The position numbers and the translations under genes are program-made. DNA of 64,000 nt, taken from WTFV01 sp965200895. Lineage in GTDB: Bacteria > Acidobacteriota > Vicinamibacteria > Vicinamibacterales > UBA8438. The notes under the pieces were generated by a model, which had not been told where the DNA came from, made no database searches, and was given only the letters and a program-made list of their open reading frames with translations. Where the stretch lies: the NCBI GenBank assembly GCA_965200895.1, contig CBDAVM010000002.1:1922001-1986000 (forward strand), in the 5' to 3' direction. This document shows, one piece after another, positions 54,142 to 62,106 of this stretch (its first letter is position 1; every line of letters begins with the position of its first letter).

Positions 54142-55563
54142 CTACGAGGCCCGCTGAAACGCGCGCGGCCGGAAGAGGAAGTCGACGATGTTCCCCTCGT
54201 GGGGCTGCAGCCAGTTGAGCCTGATCGTCGGGATCGGCCCCAGGTTCAGCCGGTCGATGTTCCGCGCATCGAGCAGCTCCTGCTCGAACCGCGGGTCCTT
54301 CGTCAGACCGGTCGCGACCAGCGTGGACCCGATGGCGCCGACCATCTTCCGCTGTTCGCACTCGACCACGGTGACGAAGGGAAACATGTACTCCTTCTTC
54401 GCCATCGCCACGTCGGGCGAGGGGCAGTAGACCACCGTCGGCCGCAAGTAGTCGCACCGCTCGCGGGACACGTGACGCCCGTCCGGGTGGTGCGCCGCCG
54501 TCACCTCTTCGACGTCCCCTTCACCGAGCGCGGCGTCGATGTCGGCCGAGATGGCCGGCGCCTGGCCAGGCACCGTGAAGGCGGCGAGGGCGGCGGCCGG
54601 ATCCTCGGGCGGCAGCGGCGCGATCGGCCCGAGGCGTTCGGCGAGCGCCTCGGCGATGGCCCGGCCGTGGCGCGGGGTCCAGATGCCCGAGCAGTTGATG
54701 CAGCTCCGACCGCTGTTGATGAGCACGCTGTCGACCATCAGGTCGAGATGCTGCTCCCAGTTGTCCGCCTCGTCGTCACCGAGCAGGATCTTGCTGAAGC
54801 CGGGTCCGTGCACCTGCACGGCCGGATTGCCGGCGTACTGCTCCACTGTCGCGGTGCCGCCGAAGATGAGGCTGCGCGGGCAGTTGTTGAGCACCGCCGC
54901 GCCCACCTCGCCCTGCCCCGGGTAGAGGGCGACCGCCTCGCGCGGCACCCCCGCTTCGAAGAACGCCTGCGTCATCCGCCACGGCGTCCACGGCTCCTGC
55001 GGCCCGGGCTTGAGCACGAGGCCGACCTGCAGCGGGATGATCGGCAGCCACAGGCTGTGCACGCCGGGCGAGTTCGACGGCAGCACCATGCCGAGCACCG
55101 ACGTGGTCGCCTGGTAGCTGCGCATCACGCCGTCCTCTTCCCCGTAGCCGCGCGCGAGGATGCCGGGATCGAGACGCCGGGTCAGCGAGGCGAGAATCTC
55201 GTCGATGTGGTCGAGCACGTAGCGGAGCTTCTCCATGTTCATCCGGCACATGTGCTCCGGGAGCCCCGTGGTGGCAGACTGCTGCCGGACGAACTCTTCC
55301 GGCTTCTGCGTCCCGTCGCCGAGCGGCAACTCGGCCGTGGAGAAGAGCTCCGCCGCCTTCTTCACCATCTGCACGAGATCCGCCGGGTGCACGTCGCGGA
55401 GAACCTGGCGGGCACGGGCCGCCTTGCGCAGGTCACGCGCCACGATGCCCGGATTCGCCTGGCTCACCTCGGCCACCGGCTCGCCGGTATCGAAGTGAAC
55501 GACCTTGTCGATGTCGAGGCTCCGGTAGGGTGAACCCCACCGGAGCGCGGGAAAGTGAATCAC
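54142..55563 (-). CDS. Aldehyde dehydrogenase superfamily protein (acyl-reductase-like)
   Basis: 473 residues from GTG 55563 with GGAG six bases before it. ALDH fold: SVLGMVLPSNSPGVHSLWLPIIPLQVGLVLKPG (cofactor region), IFGGTATVEQYAG, the nucleophile as C288 (or C291) in SGRSCINCSGIW, and KEYMFPFVTVVEC in place of the usual E-x-F-G-P. The family variant resembles acyl-CoA or acyl-protein reductases (LuxC-like role) more than common betaine or succinate-semialdehyde dehydrogenases. A LuxE-like activating gene lies 1.5 kb upstream on the same strand. The pair could reduce an activated carboxylate to an aldehyde; inference. Confidence 0.8.
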   Translation of the reverse strand: MIHFPALRWGSPYRSLDIDKVVHFDTGEPVAEVSQANPGIVARDLRKAARARQVLRDVHPADLVQMVKKAAELFSTAELPLGDGTQKPEEFVRQQSATTGLPEHMCRMNMEKLRYVLDHIDEILASLTRRLDPGILARGYGEEDGVMRSYQATTSVLGMVLPSNSPGVHSLWLPIIPLQVGLVLKPGPQEPWTPWRMTQAFFEAGVPREAVALYPGQGEVGAAVLNNCPRSLIFGGTATVEQYAGNPAVQVHGPGFSKILLGDDEADNWEQHLDLMVDSVLINSGRSCINCSGIWTPRHGRAIAEALAERLGPIAPLPPEDPAAALAAFTVPGQAPAISADIDAALGEGDVEEVTAAHHPDGRHVSRERCDYLRPTVVYCPSPDVAMAKKEYMFPFVTVVECEQRKMVGAIGSTLVATGLTKDPRFEQELLDARNIDRLNLGPIPTIRLNWLQPHEGNIVDFLFRPRAFQRAS

Positions 55564-55686
55564 GATGCTCTCCGCTCCTGGCGCCTGCGCAGCGCCGGCT
55601 CGTTCGCGGATCGGCTGTCTGCGGACATCGTCCGCAACCCCTTCCGCTGACGGCGCCGCGCAGGGCGTGTCGGCCCGCAGACGACG

Positions 55687-56142
55687 CTAATCGACCACCG
55701 CGATGCTGATCGTCGCGCAGAGACCTTCCAGCGTCCGGTGCTGGTCGTCGCCGATCTGCACCGTCAGCTCGTACGTGCCTGCGGGCGCGTTCTCCAGGGT
55801 CGTCGTGCTCGAGCCGTCGCCGAAATGCTGCCAGCCCTCGCCCTGCGGAATGATCTCGCCCACCGGCAGGCAGCCGGTGTTGTATCCGAGGTGATAATGC
55901 CCCACCCCGTCACGGGGCGTGCCGGTCTCCTGGTCGAACCCCTCGGGAATGGCGGAGATGGGATAGTTCTCGGCCCCGAACTCGATGGCGACCACATCAC
56001 CCGCGTGTTCCGAGCCGTCGGCCGGCGACACGAAGAAGACCCGCGCCTCCTGCGCCGCTGCGCCCGGGGCGCCAGCCAGCAGCACGATCAGAGCCAGACC
56101 CGCCACGACGCCCGATCTCGTCCACACACTGTCGATTCGCAT
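55687..56142 (-). CDS. Secreted DUF4399 protein
   Basis: 151 residues from ATG 56142 (GGAGCGAAGG before it). Signal peptide about 1-31 (PGAAAQ). DUF4399: ARVFFVSPADGSEHAGDVVAIEFGAE, then GVGHYHLGYNTGC with two His and the Cys, and the C-terminal AGTYELTVQIGDDQHRTLEG. Function unknown; the conserved His cluster could bind metal. A close paralogue precedes it, so this is a tandem duplication. The two-hairpin repeat copy B separates the two. Confidence 0.87.
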   Translation of the reverse strand: MRIDSVWTRSGVVAGLALIVLLAGAPGAAAQEARVFFVSPADGSEHAGDVVAIEFGAENYPISAIPEGFDQETGTPRDGVGHYHLGYNTGCLPVGEIIPQGEGWQHFGDGSSTTTLENAPAGTYELTVQIGDDQHRTLEGLCATISIAVVD

Positions 56143-56212
56143 CACCTTCGCTCCTTCCACGCTTCCCCGACGGGGTGCTTTCGAGCCCGCCGCGTCCGGG
56201 GAAACCGGCAAT

Positions 56213-56309
56213 CCGAAACGCCTCGCCGGCTCGGCGTTCGGCCCATCCCCTCCGCTCCATGAGCTTGCGCCGCAGCACTTCGCTGCGCTGCGTTCTGCGC
56301 CGCAAGCTC
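56213..56309 (-). repeat. Two-hairpin intergenic repeat, copy B
   Basis: Hairpin 1: CCGAAACGCC (56213-56222) with GGCGTTCGG (56233-56241). Hairpin 2: arms at 56261-56275 and 56295-56309, the latter directly abutting the stop codon of the DUF4399 lipoprotein gene. On the minus strand: hairpin 2, hairpin 1, then the next DUF4399 start 71 bases on. Could double as terminator of the first gene. Confidence 0.85.
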
Positions 56310-56843
56310 CTAGATTCCGTCCGCGATCTCGATGCTGATGGTCTCGCAGAGACCCTCGGCGTCCTGTGTGCGGTGCAGGTCGTCGCCGATCTGCAACGTC
56401 AACTCGTAGGCGCCCGGCTCGACCTGCAGCGTGAACACGTTCGAGCCATCGCCGAAATGCACCCAGCCCTGCCCCTCGGGAATGATCTCGCCGGCGGACA
56501 GACAGCCGGTGTCGATACCGACGTGGTAATGCCCCATGTCGGCGCGCGGCTCGTCGGCCTCCGGATCGAACCCGTCGGGGATCGCCGAGATCATGTAGTT
56601 CTCGGCCCCGAACTCGAGTTCGACATCGTGGTCGCTCGACATCTGATCGCCATCCCGCGGCGCGACGAAGAAGACCCGCGGCGGGCCGGTCGGCGCCGGC
56701 GCCGCCTCCTCCATCGGCTCCTCGGCCATCTCGCTCGCCGGCTCCGACTCCATGCCGCCGCCACAGCCGAAGACCGCCAGCGCCGGCGCCAGCACGAGGC
56801 CAGCCATCAGCTTCCAGTTGATCCGTAGCAGTTCCGTTCGCAT
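56310..56843 (-). CDS. DUF4399 lipoprotein
   Basis: 177 residues from ATG 56843. Lipoprotein signal peptide with lipobox AVFGC near residue 25, an acidic Glu/Pro-rich linker (ESEPASEMAEEPMEEAAP), then DUF4399: PRVFFVAPRDGDQMSSDHDVELEFGAENYMISAIP, MGHYHVGIDTGC, and PGAYELTLQIGDDLHRTQDAEG. A tethered version of the secreted paralogue downstream. Both lie between the LuxE-like and aldehyde dehydrogenase genes. Function unknown. Confidence 0.87.
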   Translation of the reverse strand: MRTELLRINWKLMAGLVLAPALAVFGCGGGMESEPASEMAEEPMEEAAPAPTGPPRVFFVAPRDGDQMSSDHDVELEFGAENYMISAIPDGFDPEADEPRADMGHYHVGIDTGCLSAGEIIPEGQGWVHFGDGSNVFTLQVEPGAYELTLQIGDDLHRTQDAEGLCETISIEIADGI

Positions 56844-57040
56844 CGTTGCCCCCGCTCCTTCAACCTGCATTCGTCCGACAGTTGCCGTAATCGGGAAACG
56901 CGCAGCCACGCCTCACCGCCCGAAGGCGGCGCCCCGGAATACGTCGGCGCATGGCATCGTGCGTCCCGGCGAGAAGCCACCGGGGGTTTCCGGCGCTGAA
57001 CGACAGCAACCATGCAACGCACCATGCGCGACGACACGCA

Positions 57041-58144
57041 CTAGTAGACCCCGACGGTGGTGGAGGACGCCAGCGCGCTGAACGGCCGCACGCCGCTGAC
57101 GCCGTCCCACGGATACTGCCCGCACGGCGGCTCACGCTCGCCCTCGTCGCGCTCGAGGAAGCGCGGCACGAAGAACTCCTTCGTCAGTGTCGTCAGCATC
57201 ACGCGCCCCGTGTCGCCGTAGTCCACGACCCGGTCGGTGTCGTCGGGATCGACCACCTGCAGCACGGCGCGCGGCTGCGGCGCGTGGTAGGTGATCTTGT
57301 AGCCTTCGGCGGCTCCGCTCGGCGGGCTGGCGGCGAGCCCCATCAGGGTGTTGCCGTAGGTCGGCGTCATGTAGACGCCATCGAGCAGTTCCTCGTTCGC
57401 GAACCGGTTCCACTGCGGTGTGAACTCCGTGCCCCCGGCGAAGATGCCGGTGATGCCGGCCTCGCGGATACTCGAACCCTCTTCCTCCAACCGGTTGGCG
57501 AGCGCCTCGATGAGCTTCGGCGTCGAGAACAGGCACCGGATGTCGTGCCCGGCGGAAAGCACAGTGATCGCCTGATCGATCACGTGGGCCTGGTAGGCCT
57601 TGAGGTGATCCATCCAACCCTTCTTGATCAGCTTGATCACCCAGCGCGGATCGAGGTCGACGCAGAAGCAGATGCCGCCCCGGTGCTGCGCCAGATGCTC
57701 CACCGCGAGGCGCAGGCGGCGCGGGCCGCTCGGCCCGAGCATCAGCCAGTTGGCGCCCTTCGGGAAGCACTCGTCGGGCAGCGTCCCGGAAAACAGCTCG
57801 TAGTCGGTGCGGAAGTCGTCGATGGCGATGCGGCTCTTCGGGACGCCGGTGGTCCCGCCCGTCTCGAACACGTAGATCGGCCTGTCCGCGCAGGCACGCG
57901 GCACCCAGCGGCGGACCGGCCCGCCCCGCAGCCACTCGTCCTCGAAGTGGCCGAACTTGCGCAGATCGTCGAAGCCCCGGACCTCACGGCGCGGGTCCCA
58001 GCCCGCCTTCCCGGCCCACTCCAACCAGAAGGGACAGCCCGTCGCCGGATCGAAATGCCAAGCGACCACCTCCCGCACCCAGGCGTCGAGAGCGGCGCGC
58101 GCCGCGTCGACCCTGCCTTGAAGATCGGGCGTCGACGTATTCAT
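57041..58144 (-). CDS. LuxE / phenylacetate-CoA-ligase-like AMP-forming enzyme
   Basis: 367 residues from ATG 58144. ANL-type activation signature FETGGTTGVPKSR (93-105) as in LuxE acyl-protein synthetases and PaaK; then GPRRLRLAVEHLA, FAGGTEFTPQW and YGNTLMG, with VDYGDTGRVMLTTLT near the end. Shorter than PaaK (about 440) and near LuxE (about 370). It would activate a carboxylic acid as acyl-AMP. A TAAGAT hexamer lies nine bases before the start (minus strand, 58154-58159). Divergent from the MOSC gene. Same strand as DUF4399 x2, aldehyde dehydrogenase and the ABC exporter. Confidence 0.85.
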   Translation of the reverse strand: MNTSTPDLQGRVDAARAALDAWVREVVAWHFDPATGCPFWLEWAGKAGWDPRREVRGFDDLRKFGHFEDEWLRGGPVRRWVPRACADRPIYVFETGGTTGVPKSRIAIDDFRTDYELFSGTLPDECFPKGANWLMLGPSGPRRLRLAVEHLAQHRGGICFCVDLDPRWVIKLIKKGWMDHLKAYQAHVIDQAITVLSAGHDIRCLFSTPKLIEALANRLEEEGSSIREAGITGIFAGGTEFTPQWNRFANEELLDGVYMTPTYGNTLMGLAASPPSGAAEGYKITYHAPQPRAVLQVVDPDDTDRVVDYGDTGRVMLTTLTKEFFVPRFLERDEGEREPPCGQYPWDGVSGVRPFSALASSTTVGVY

Positions 58145-58153
58145 CAGCCGGTG

Positions 58154-58159
58154 ATCTTA
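58154..58159 (-). promoter_or_regulatory. -10-like hexamer TAAGAT before the LuxE-like gene
   Basis: Ends nine bases before the ATG at 58144; leaderless arrangement as elsewhere in the window. Confidence 0.35.
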
Positions 58160-58267
58160 CACTAGCAGTCGGTGGAGGAATCACCGAGAGCACCGAGAGC
58201 GGCGAAGCGCCCGCCTGGCAAGGCGTGAGGCCCGGTGCGCGCCCCGCTGTCAACGAGGACCTGCGTC

Positions 58268-58726
58268 ATGACGGGACGACTCGAACGAATGTGGATCAAG
58301 CGGTTCCATCGCGGCCCGATGGACGCGGTCGAGCGCGCCACGCTGCGCGCCGGACGCGGCCTGGTGGGCAACGCCGACCAGGGGGGACGGCGGCAGGTGA
58401 CGATCATCTCGCGGCGGCGCTGGGACGGCGTGAACGAGGCGCTGACCGACGACATCGATCCGGCCCTGCGCCGGGCGAACATGCTGGTCGTCGGCATCGA
58501 CCTGGACAACACGAGGGGTCGCACCCTGCGCGTTGGATCGTGCCGTCTGCTGATCCGCGGCGAGACCCGGCCCTGCGCACACATGGACGCGGCGCGCCCC
58601 GGCCTGCGCGGCGCGCTGGATCCGGCCTGGGCCGGCGGCGCCTTCGCCGAGGTGCTCGACGACGGCGAGGTCGCAGTAGGCGACGCCGTGCGCTGGGACG
58701 ATTCCGACACCGCCGCCCGGCCCTGA
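58268..58726 (+). CDS. MOSC-domain protein
   Basis: 152 residues from ATG 58268. MOSC core: AGRGLVGNADQGG, QVTIISRRRWD, RANMLVVGIDLDNTRGRTLRVGSCRLLIRGETRPCAHMD with the conserved C103, and EVAVGDAV at the end. MOSC domains handle molybdenum-cofactor sulfur or act as YiiM-like reductases of N-hydroxylated compounds. Standalone and short. Divergent from the LuxE-like gene; convergent with the DmpA gene, with 33 bases between. Confidence 0.85.
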   Translation: MTGRLERMWIKRFHRGPMDAVERATLRAGRGLVGNADQGGRRQVTIISRRRWDGVNEALTDDIDPALRRANMLVVGIDLDNTRGRTLRVGSCRLLIRGETRPCAHMDAARPGLRGALDPAWAGGAFAEVLDDGEVAVGDAVRWDDSDTAARP

Positions 58727-58759
58727 AACGGCTGCTCTACGCCGGTGCGCCGTCGCGGC

Positions 58760-60061
58760 TCAGCGCCGGATCACGCCATGGCGTTCGAGCACGTCCCTCA
58801 CGGCCTCGATGGGCAGCGCCTCCCGCGTCCCCCAGCGGCTGCTCACCGTGACCGCCCGGAACAGGGAGTTGTAGATCGCCTCTTCGGTCGTTTCCACCGT
58901 CGCCTGGAAGATGGCCGACATGTCGCCGTTCGAGAGGTCCTCCACGGTCCGCACGCGGTCGCCCGACCGCCGACGCACGCCCGGTGCGGTCGAGAAGCTG
59001 ATCACGTAGTCGCCCGAGCCGTTGCCGGCGAACGACCCGGTCCGCGCCAGCCCCATCACGGCGCGGCGCGCCACCCGCTCCAGGTTGCGCTCCGACAGCG
59101 GCGCGTCGGTGGCCACGACGATCATGATCGATCCCTGCGACTGGTCGTCGCTCTCGTCCCGTCCGGTGTCTTCGGCGTCGCCGGCGCCGCCGTCACGGTT
59201 CCCGCCGACCTGGGCGCTGAACGCGTACCGACCCAGCTCCCGACCCACCGGCGCGCCCAGAATCTGCAGGATGCCGCCGAAGTTGGACTGCACCAGAACG
59301 CCCACGGTGTAGCCGCCCAGTGACGCCGGAAGCACGCGCGAGCTCGTACCGATGCCGCCCTTCCAACCGAATGCCGACGTGCCCGTCCCGGCCCCGACCG
59401 CGCCCTCCTCCACGGGCCCCGCCGCAGCTCCATCGAGCGCCGCCCGGACATCGTCGGAAGTCACCGGCCGGCTGCGAATGTCGTTCAGGCCGCCGTCGTT
59501 GGTCTCGCCGACGACGGGGTTGATGGACCGCACACCCTGCATGTCCGGCGCATCGAGAGCCCATTGGACCAGGGCGTCGGCCGCCTTCCAGACGCACAAC
59601 GTACACGTAAGAAGAACGGGAGTCTCCAGCTCGCCCAGCTCGCGGACCTGGGTGACGCCAAGCAGCTTGCCGAATCCGTTGCCGGTGTGGATGGCGGCGG
59701 GCACGCGATCGAGGAAGACGTTGCCGGCGTGCGGACGAATCGCCGTGACGCCGGTGCGGACGCTGTCACCCCGTACGATCGTGGCGTGCCCGACCAGGAC
59801 CCCCTCCACGTCGGTGATCGCATTGAACTCGCCCGGCGGGAAGACGCCGACCTCGATACCCAGGTCGCGGGCCCGCGGCCGCGGCGGATCCCGTCGCGTG
59901 GTCGCCTGCGCGCTCGCGGTCGACGCCGGCACGGCCGTCGGTCGCCACGTGGCCGCCTGGCGGCCGGCCGACGCCGCAGAGGGCCCGGTCACCGCCCCTG
60001 CCGGCCAACCTGCGGCCGTGATCACGCCGCCGGCAAGCAGCAACGAGAACGGTACCGTCAT
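58760..60061 (-). CDS. dmpA: DmpA/P1 family (S58) aminopeptidase
   Basis: 433 residues from ATG 60061, which overlaps the phhB stop by four bases. N-terminal hydrophobic, Ala-rich signal-like stretch (about 1-55), then DmpA: AITDVEGVLVGHATI, GTSAFGWKGGIGTSSR (235-242 carry the autocleavage/nucleophile Ser, S240), GGYTVGVLVQSNFG, and SNGDMSAIFQATVE. Family members self-cleave into two chains and release N-terminal amino acids, some D- or beta-amino acids. A negatively charged insertion (GDAEDTGRDESDDQSQG) interrupts the second half. Probably exported. Confidence 0.92.
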   Translation of the reverse strand: MTVPFSLLLAGGVITAAGWPAGAVTGPSAASAGRQAATWRPTAVPASTASAQATTRRDPPRPRARDLGIEVGVFPPGEFNAITDVEGVLVGHATIVRGDSVRTGVTAIRPHAGNVFLDRVPAAIHTGNGFGKLLGVTQVRELGELETPVLLTCTLCVWKAADALVQWALDAPDMQGVRSINPVVGETNDGGLNDIRSRPVTSDDVRAALDGAAAGPVEEGAVGAGTGTSAFGWKGGIGTSSRVLPASLGGYTVGVLVQSNFGGILQILGAPVGRELGRYAFSAQVGGNRDGGAGDAEDTGRDESDDQSQGSIMIVVATDAPLSERNLERVARRAVMGLARTGSFAGNGSGDYVISFSTAPGVRRRSGDRVRTVEDLSNGDMSAIFQATVETTEEAIYNSLFRAVTVSSRWGTREALPIEAVRDVLERHGVIRR

Positions 60062-60387
60062 CGCAACGCATCCGCCTTCGCCGCGAAGACGAAGTCGCTT
60101 TCGGTCAGCCCGTCGATCTTGTGCGTCCAGATCGTCACCTTCACCCGGCCCCACGTCAGGTAGATGTCCGGGTGGTGGTCCTGCTCCTCCGCCATCTCGC
60201 CGACCCGGATCGTGAAATCGAGCGCCTGACGGAAGTCGTCGAACTTGTAGATCTTCTCCAGGTGGTGCTGCTCGACGACGTTCCAGTCGCCTCCGAGCCG
60301 CGCCTCCAGATCCGCCAGCGCATCTCCGCTCAACGGCGGCACGCCGCCCCGGCAGGGAACGCATTGCTGCTTCGCGAGTTCACTCAT
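60058..60387 (-). CDS. phhB: Pterin-4a-carbinolamine dehydratase
   Basis: 109 residues from ATG 60387 (GAGGAGGAG before it). The hallmark is EDQ-type DHHPDIYLTWGRVKVTIWTHKIDGLTESD with the active His pair, plus WNVVEQHHLEKIYKFDDF earlier. It recycles 4a-hydroxytetrahydropterin; no aromatic amino acid hydroxylase is nearby. Two cysteines (CVPC) near the N-terminus recall a common CxxC extension of environmental PhhB proteins. Translationally coupled to dmpA through an ATGA overlap. Confidence 0.95.
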   Translation of the reverse strand: MSELAKQQCVPCRGGVPPLSGDALADLEARLGGDWNVVEQHHLEKIYKFDDFRQALDFTIRVGEMAEEQDHHPDIYLTWGRVKVTIWTHKIDGLTESDFVFAAKADALR

Positions 60388-60454
60388 CGCTCCTCCTCGG
60401 CCCCGGACCACCGCGTCCGACCAGGCGGACCGCGGAAGCCGGCGATCCACCGGC

Positions 60455-60460
60455 TATAGT
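60455..60460 (+). promoter_or_regulatory. -10-like hexamer TATAGT before the DUF6526 gene
   Basis: One mismatch to TATAAT. It would give a leader of about 55 bases with an AAGGAG ribosome site, unlike the leaderless starts elsewhere in the window. Confidence 0.4.
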
Positions 60461-60522
60461 GGGTGCCGGCATTCGTCTGCCGGCACCCGACGTTCGCCCC
60501 ACCGTTCACAAGGAGATCAATC

Positions 60523-60960
60523 ATGTCCGAAAAGCGTCCCCAGACCTACGCCAACCACGCGAAATTCGTGCCGCTGTTCCACTATGTCGCGCTCCCTCTG
60601 CTGCTCGTCAACCTGCTCCTGGCCCTGGCCGGACTCCTGGACGGGCTCACGCTGGCGTCGCTCAACGATGTCGGCGTGGCGGCGGCGATGATCCTGACGG
60701 CCCTGTTCGCGCGCATGTTCGCACTGAAGGCCCAGGACCGCGTCATCCGCCTCGAAGAGCGTCTGCGCATGCAGCGCCTCCTGCCGGACGACCTCAGACC
60801 GCGCATCGACGCGGTGACGACCGCGCAGTGCGTCGCCCTGCGGTTCGCCAGCGACGAGGAGCTGCCGGCCCTGACTCGCCGGGCGCTGGACGAGAACGCC
60901 GACCGGAAGACCCTCAAGCAGGCGATCAGGAACTGGCGGTCGGACTACCAGCGGGTATAG
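60523..60960 (+). CDS. DUF6526 membrane protein
   Basis: 145 residues from ATG 60523, preceded by AAGGAG; the longer open frame is not conserved. SEKRPQTYANHAKFVPLFHYV at the N-terminus is the family's typical beginning. Two membrane helices (about 20-42 and 48-68), then a basic soluble part with RLEERLRMQRLLP and QCVALRFASDEELPALTRRAL. Function unknown. Divergent from phhB; the next gene is convergent. Confidence 0.8.
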   Translation: MSEKRPQTYANHAKFVPLFHYVALPLLLVNLLLALAGLLDGLTLASLNDVGVAAAMILTALFARMFALKAQDRVIRLEERLRMQRLLPDDLRPRIDAVTTAQCVALRFASDEELPALTRRALDENADRKTLKQAIRNWRSDYQRV

Positions 60961-61117
60961 GAAGGCATTGCCGCCGCATCCACGGTGCGCATCCTGCTCG
61001 CCGCCGCACCCCCGGTCCCGACCTCACCTGCGATGGCCAAGGGGCGGCCGGGCCGTCGTCCGGTCGTTCCGGATGCCCTCCGACAAACGGCGCCTGACTC
61101 GGGCATGCTCGCCGGCG

Positions 61118-61936
61118 CTACGACCCGGCCCCCGCGGCCTCGACGGCGGCGTCCCACGCCTCGGCCATCCGGCTCGAGGTCAGCCACAGCCCGCCGTCGA
61201 CGACCAGGGTGACGCCGCTGACGAACGACGCGAGGTCGGAGCAGAGATAGAGCGCGGCCTTCGAGATGTCGTCTATCGCACCCAGCCGGCCGAGCGGCGT
61301 CCTCTCCACCACGCGGTCCTTCGCCGGCCCGACGAGCAGGCGCCGCACGCCCTCGGTGTCGGCGATCGGCCCCGGCGCGATGCCGTTCACGCGGATGCCG
61401 TACTCCCCCCACTCGACGGCGAGCACGCGGGTCAGCGCGTCGACGCCCGCCTTGGCGGCCGAGACGTGGAGCTGCGCGGCGGTGCCGAAATAGTGCAGCG
61501 TGGCGCTGATGTTCAGGACCACCCCACCCTGCTTCCTCAGATGCGGCAGCGCGGCGCGGCACATGTGGAACGTCCCCTTGAGATCGATGTCCACCACGGC
61601 GCCGAACGCGTTCGGCGACAGGTCCTCCGCCCGGCACAGAAAATTGCCGGCGGCGCCATTGACCAGGATGTCCAGTCGCCCGAAGGTGTCGACGGTCTGC
61701 GCCACCGCGGCATCGACTGCGGCCGGATCGCGCACATCCCCCGCCACCGCCAGCGCCCGGACGCCGAGGGCCTTGAGATCGCGGCGGGTCGGCTCCAGGT
61801 GTTCCGGTCTGCGGCTGGTGATCGCCACGTCGCAGCCGTGCGCGGCCAGGGCCAGCGACAGCCCGCGGCAGATACCGGTGCCGCCCCCGGTCACGAGCGC
61901 CGCCCGGCCCTTCAGCAGATCAGGTTGAAACCCCAT
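61118..61936 (-). CDS. SDR oxidoreductase, 2,4-dienoyl-CoA-reductase-like
   Basis: 272 residues from ATG 61936 (TTG 61939 just before it is possible). Short-chain dehydrogenase: ALVTGGGTGICRG, NGAAGNFLCRAEDLSPNAF, then HVSAAKAGVDALTRVLAVEWG. The usual catalytic Tyr of Y-x-x-x-K is a Val here, which is a known trait of dienoyl-CoA reductases, and the surrounding ISATLHYFGTAAQLHVSAAKAGVD strongly resembles peroxisomal DECR2. It would reduce 2,4-dienoyl-CoA with NADPH to aid beta-oxidation of polyunsaturated acids. Divergent from the symporter gene. Confidence 0.88.
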   Translation of the reverse strand: MGFQPDLLKGRAALVTGGGTGICRGLSLALAAHGCDVAITSRRPEHLEPTRRDLKALGVRALAVAGDVRDPAAVDAAVAQTVDTFGRLDILVNGAAGNFLCRAEDLSPNAFGAVVDIDLKGTFHMCRAALPHLRKQGGVVLNISATLHYFGTAAQLHVSAAKAGVDALTRVLAVEWGEYGIRVNGIAPGPIADTEGVRRLLVGPAKDRVVERTPLGRLGAIDDISKAALYLCSDLASFVSGVTLVVDGGLWLTSSRMAEAWDAAVEAAGAGS

Positions 61937-62085
61937 CAACTCCCCTCGTCATGCCGGAACCGATCCCTCCGGCCGCGGGAACCGGTGAACGCGGGCGCCG
62001 TATACGACTTCGCGCGGTCGGCGAAGACATCGATCGATGCGGCGCCGGCCGGGCCGACCGCTGGAACCGACGGACGCCGGGACCG

Positions 62086-62091
62086 TACAAT
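62086..62091 (+). promoter_or_regulatory. -10-like hexamer TACAAT before the symporter gene
   Basis: One mismatch to TATAAT; 9 bases before TTG 62101 and 15 before GTG 62107, so the messenger has at most a very short leader. Confidence 0.4.
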
Positions 62092-62106
62092 GCTCGCGGG
62101 TTGCCG

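Noticed and set aside
51383..54157. A 924-codon plus-strand frame opposite the FtsX-like permease and LolD genes
   Set aside because: Antisense shadow: charged, repetitive and without recognisable motif, while the minus strand shows complete ABC transporter signatures.
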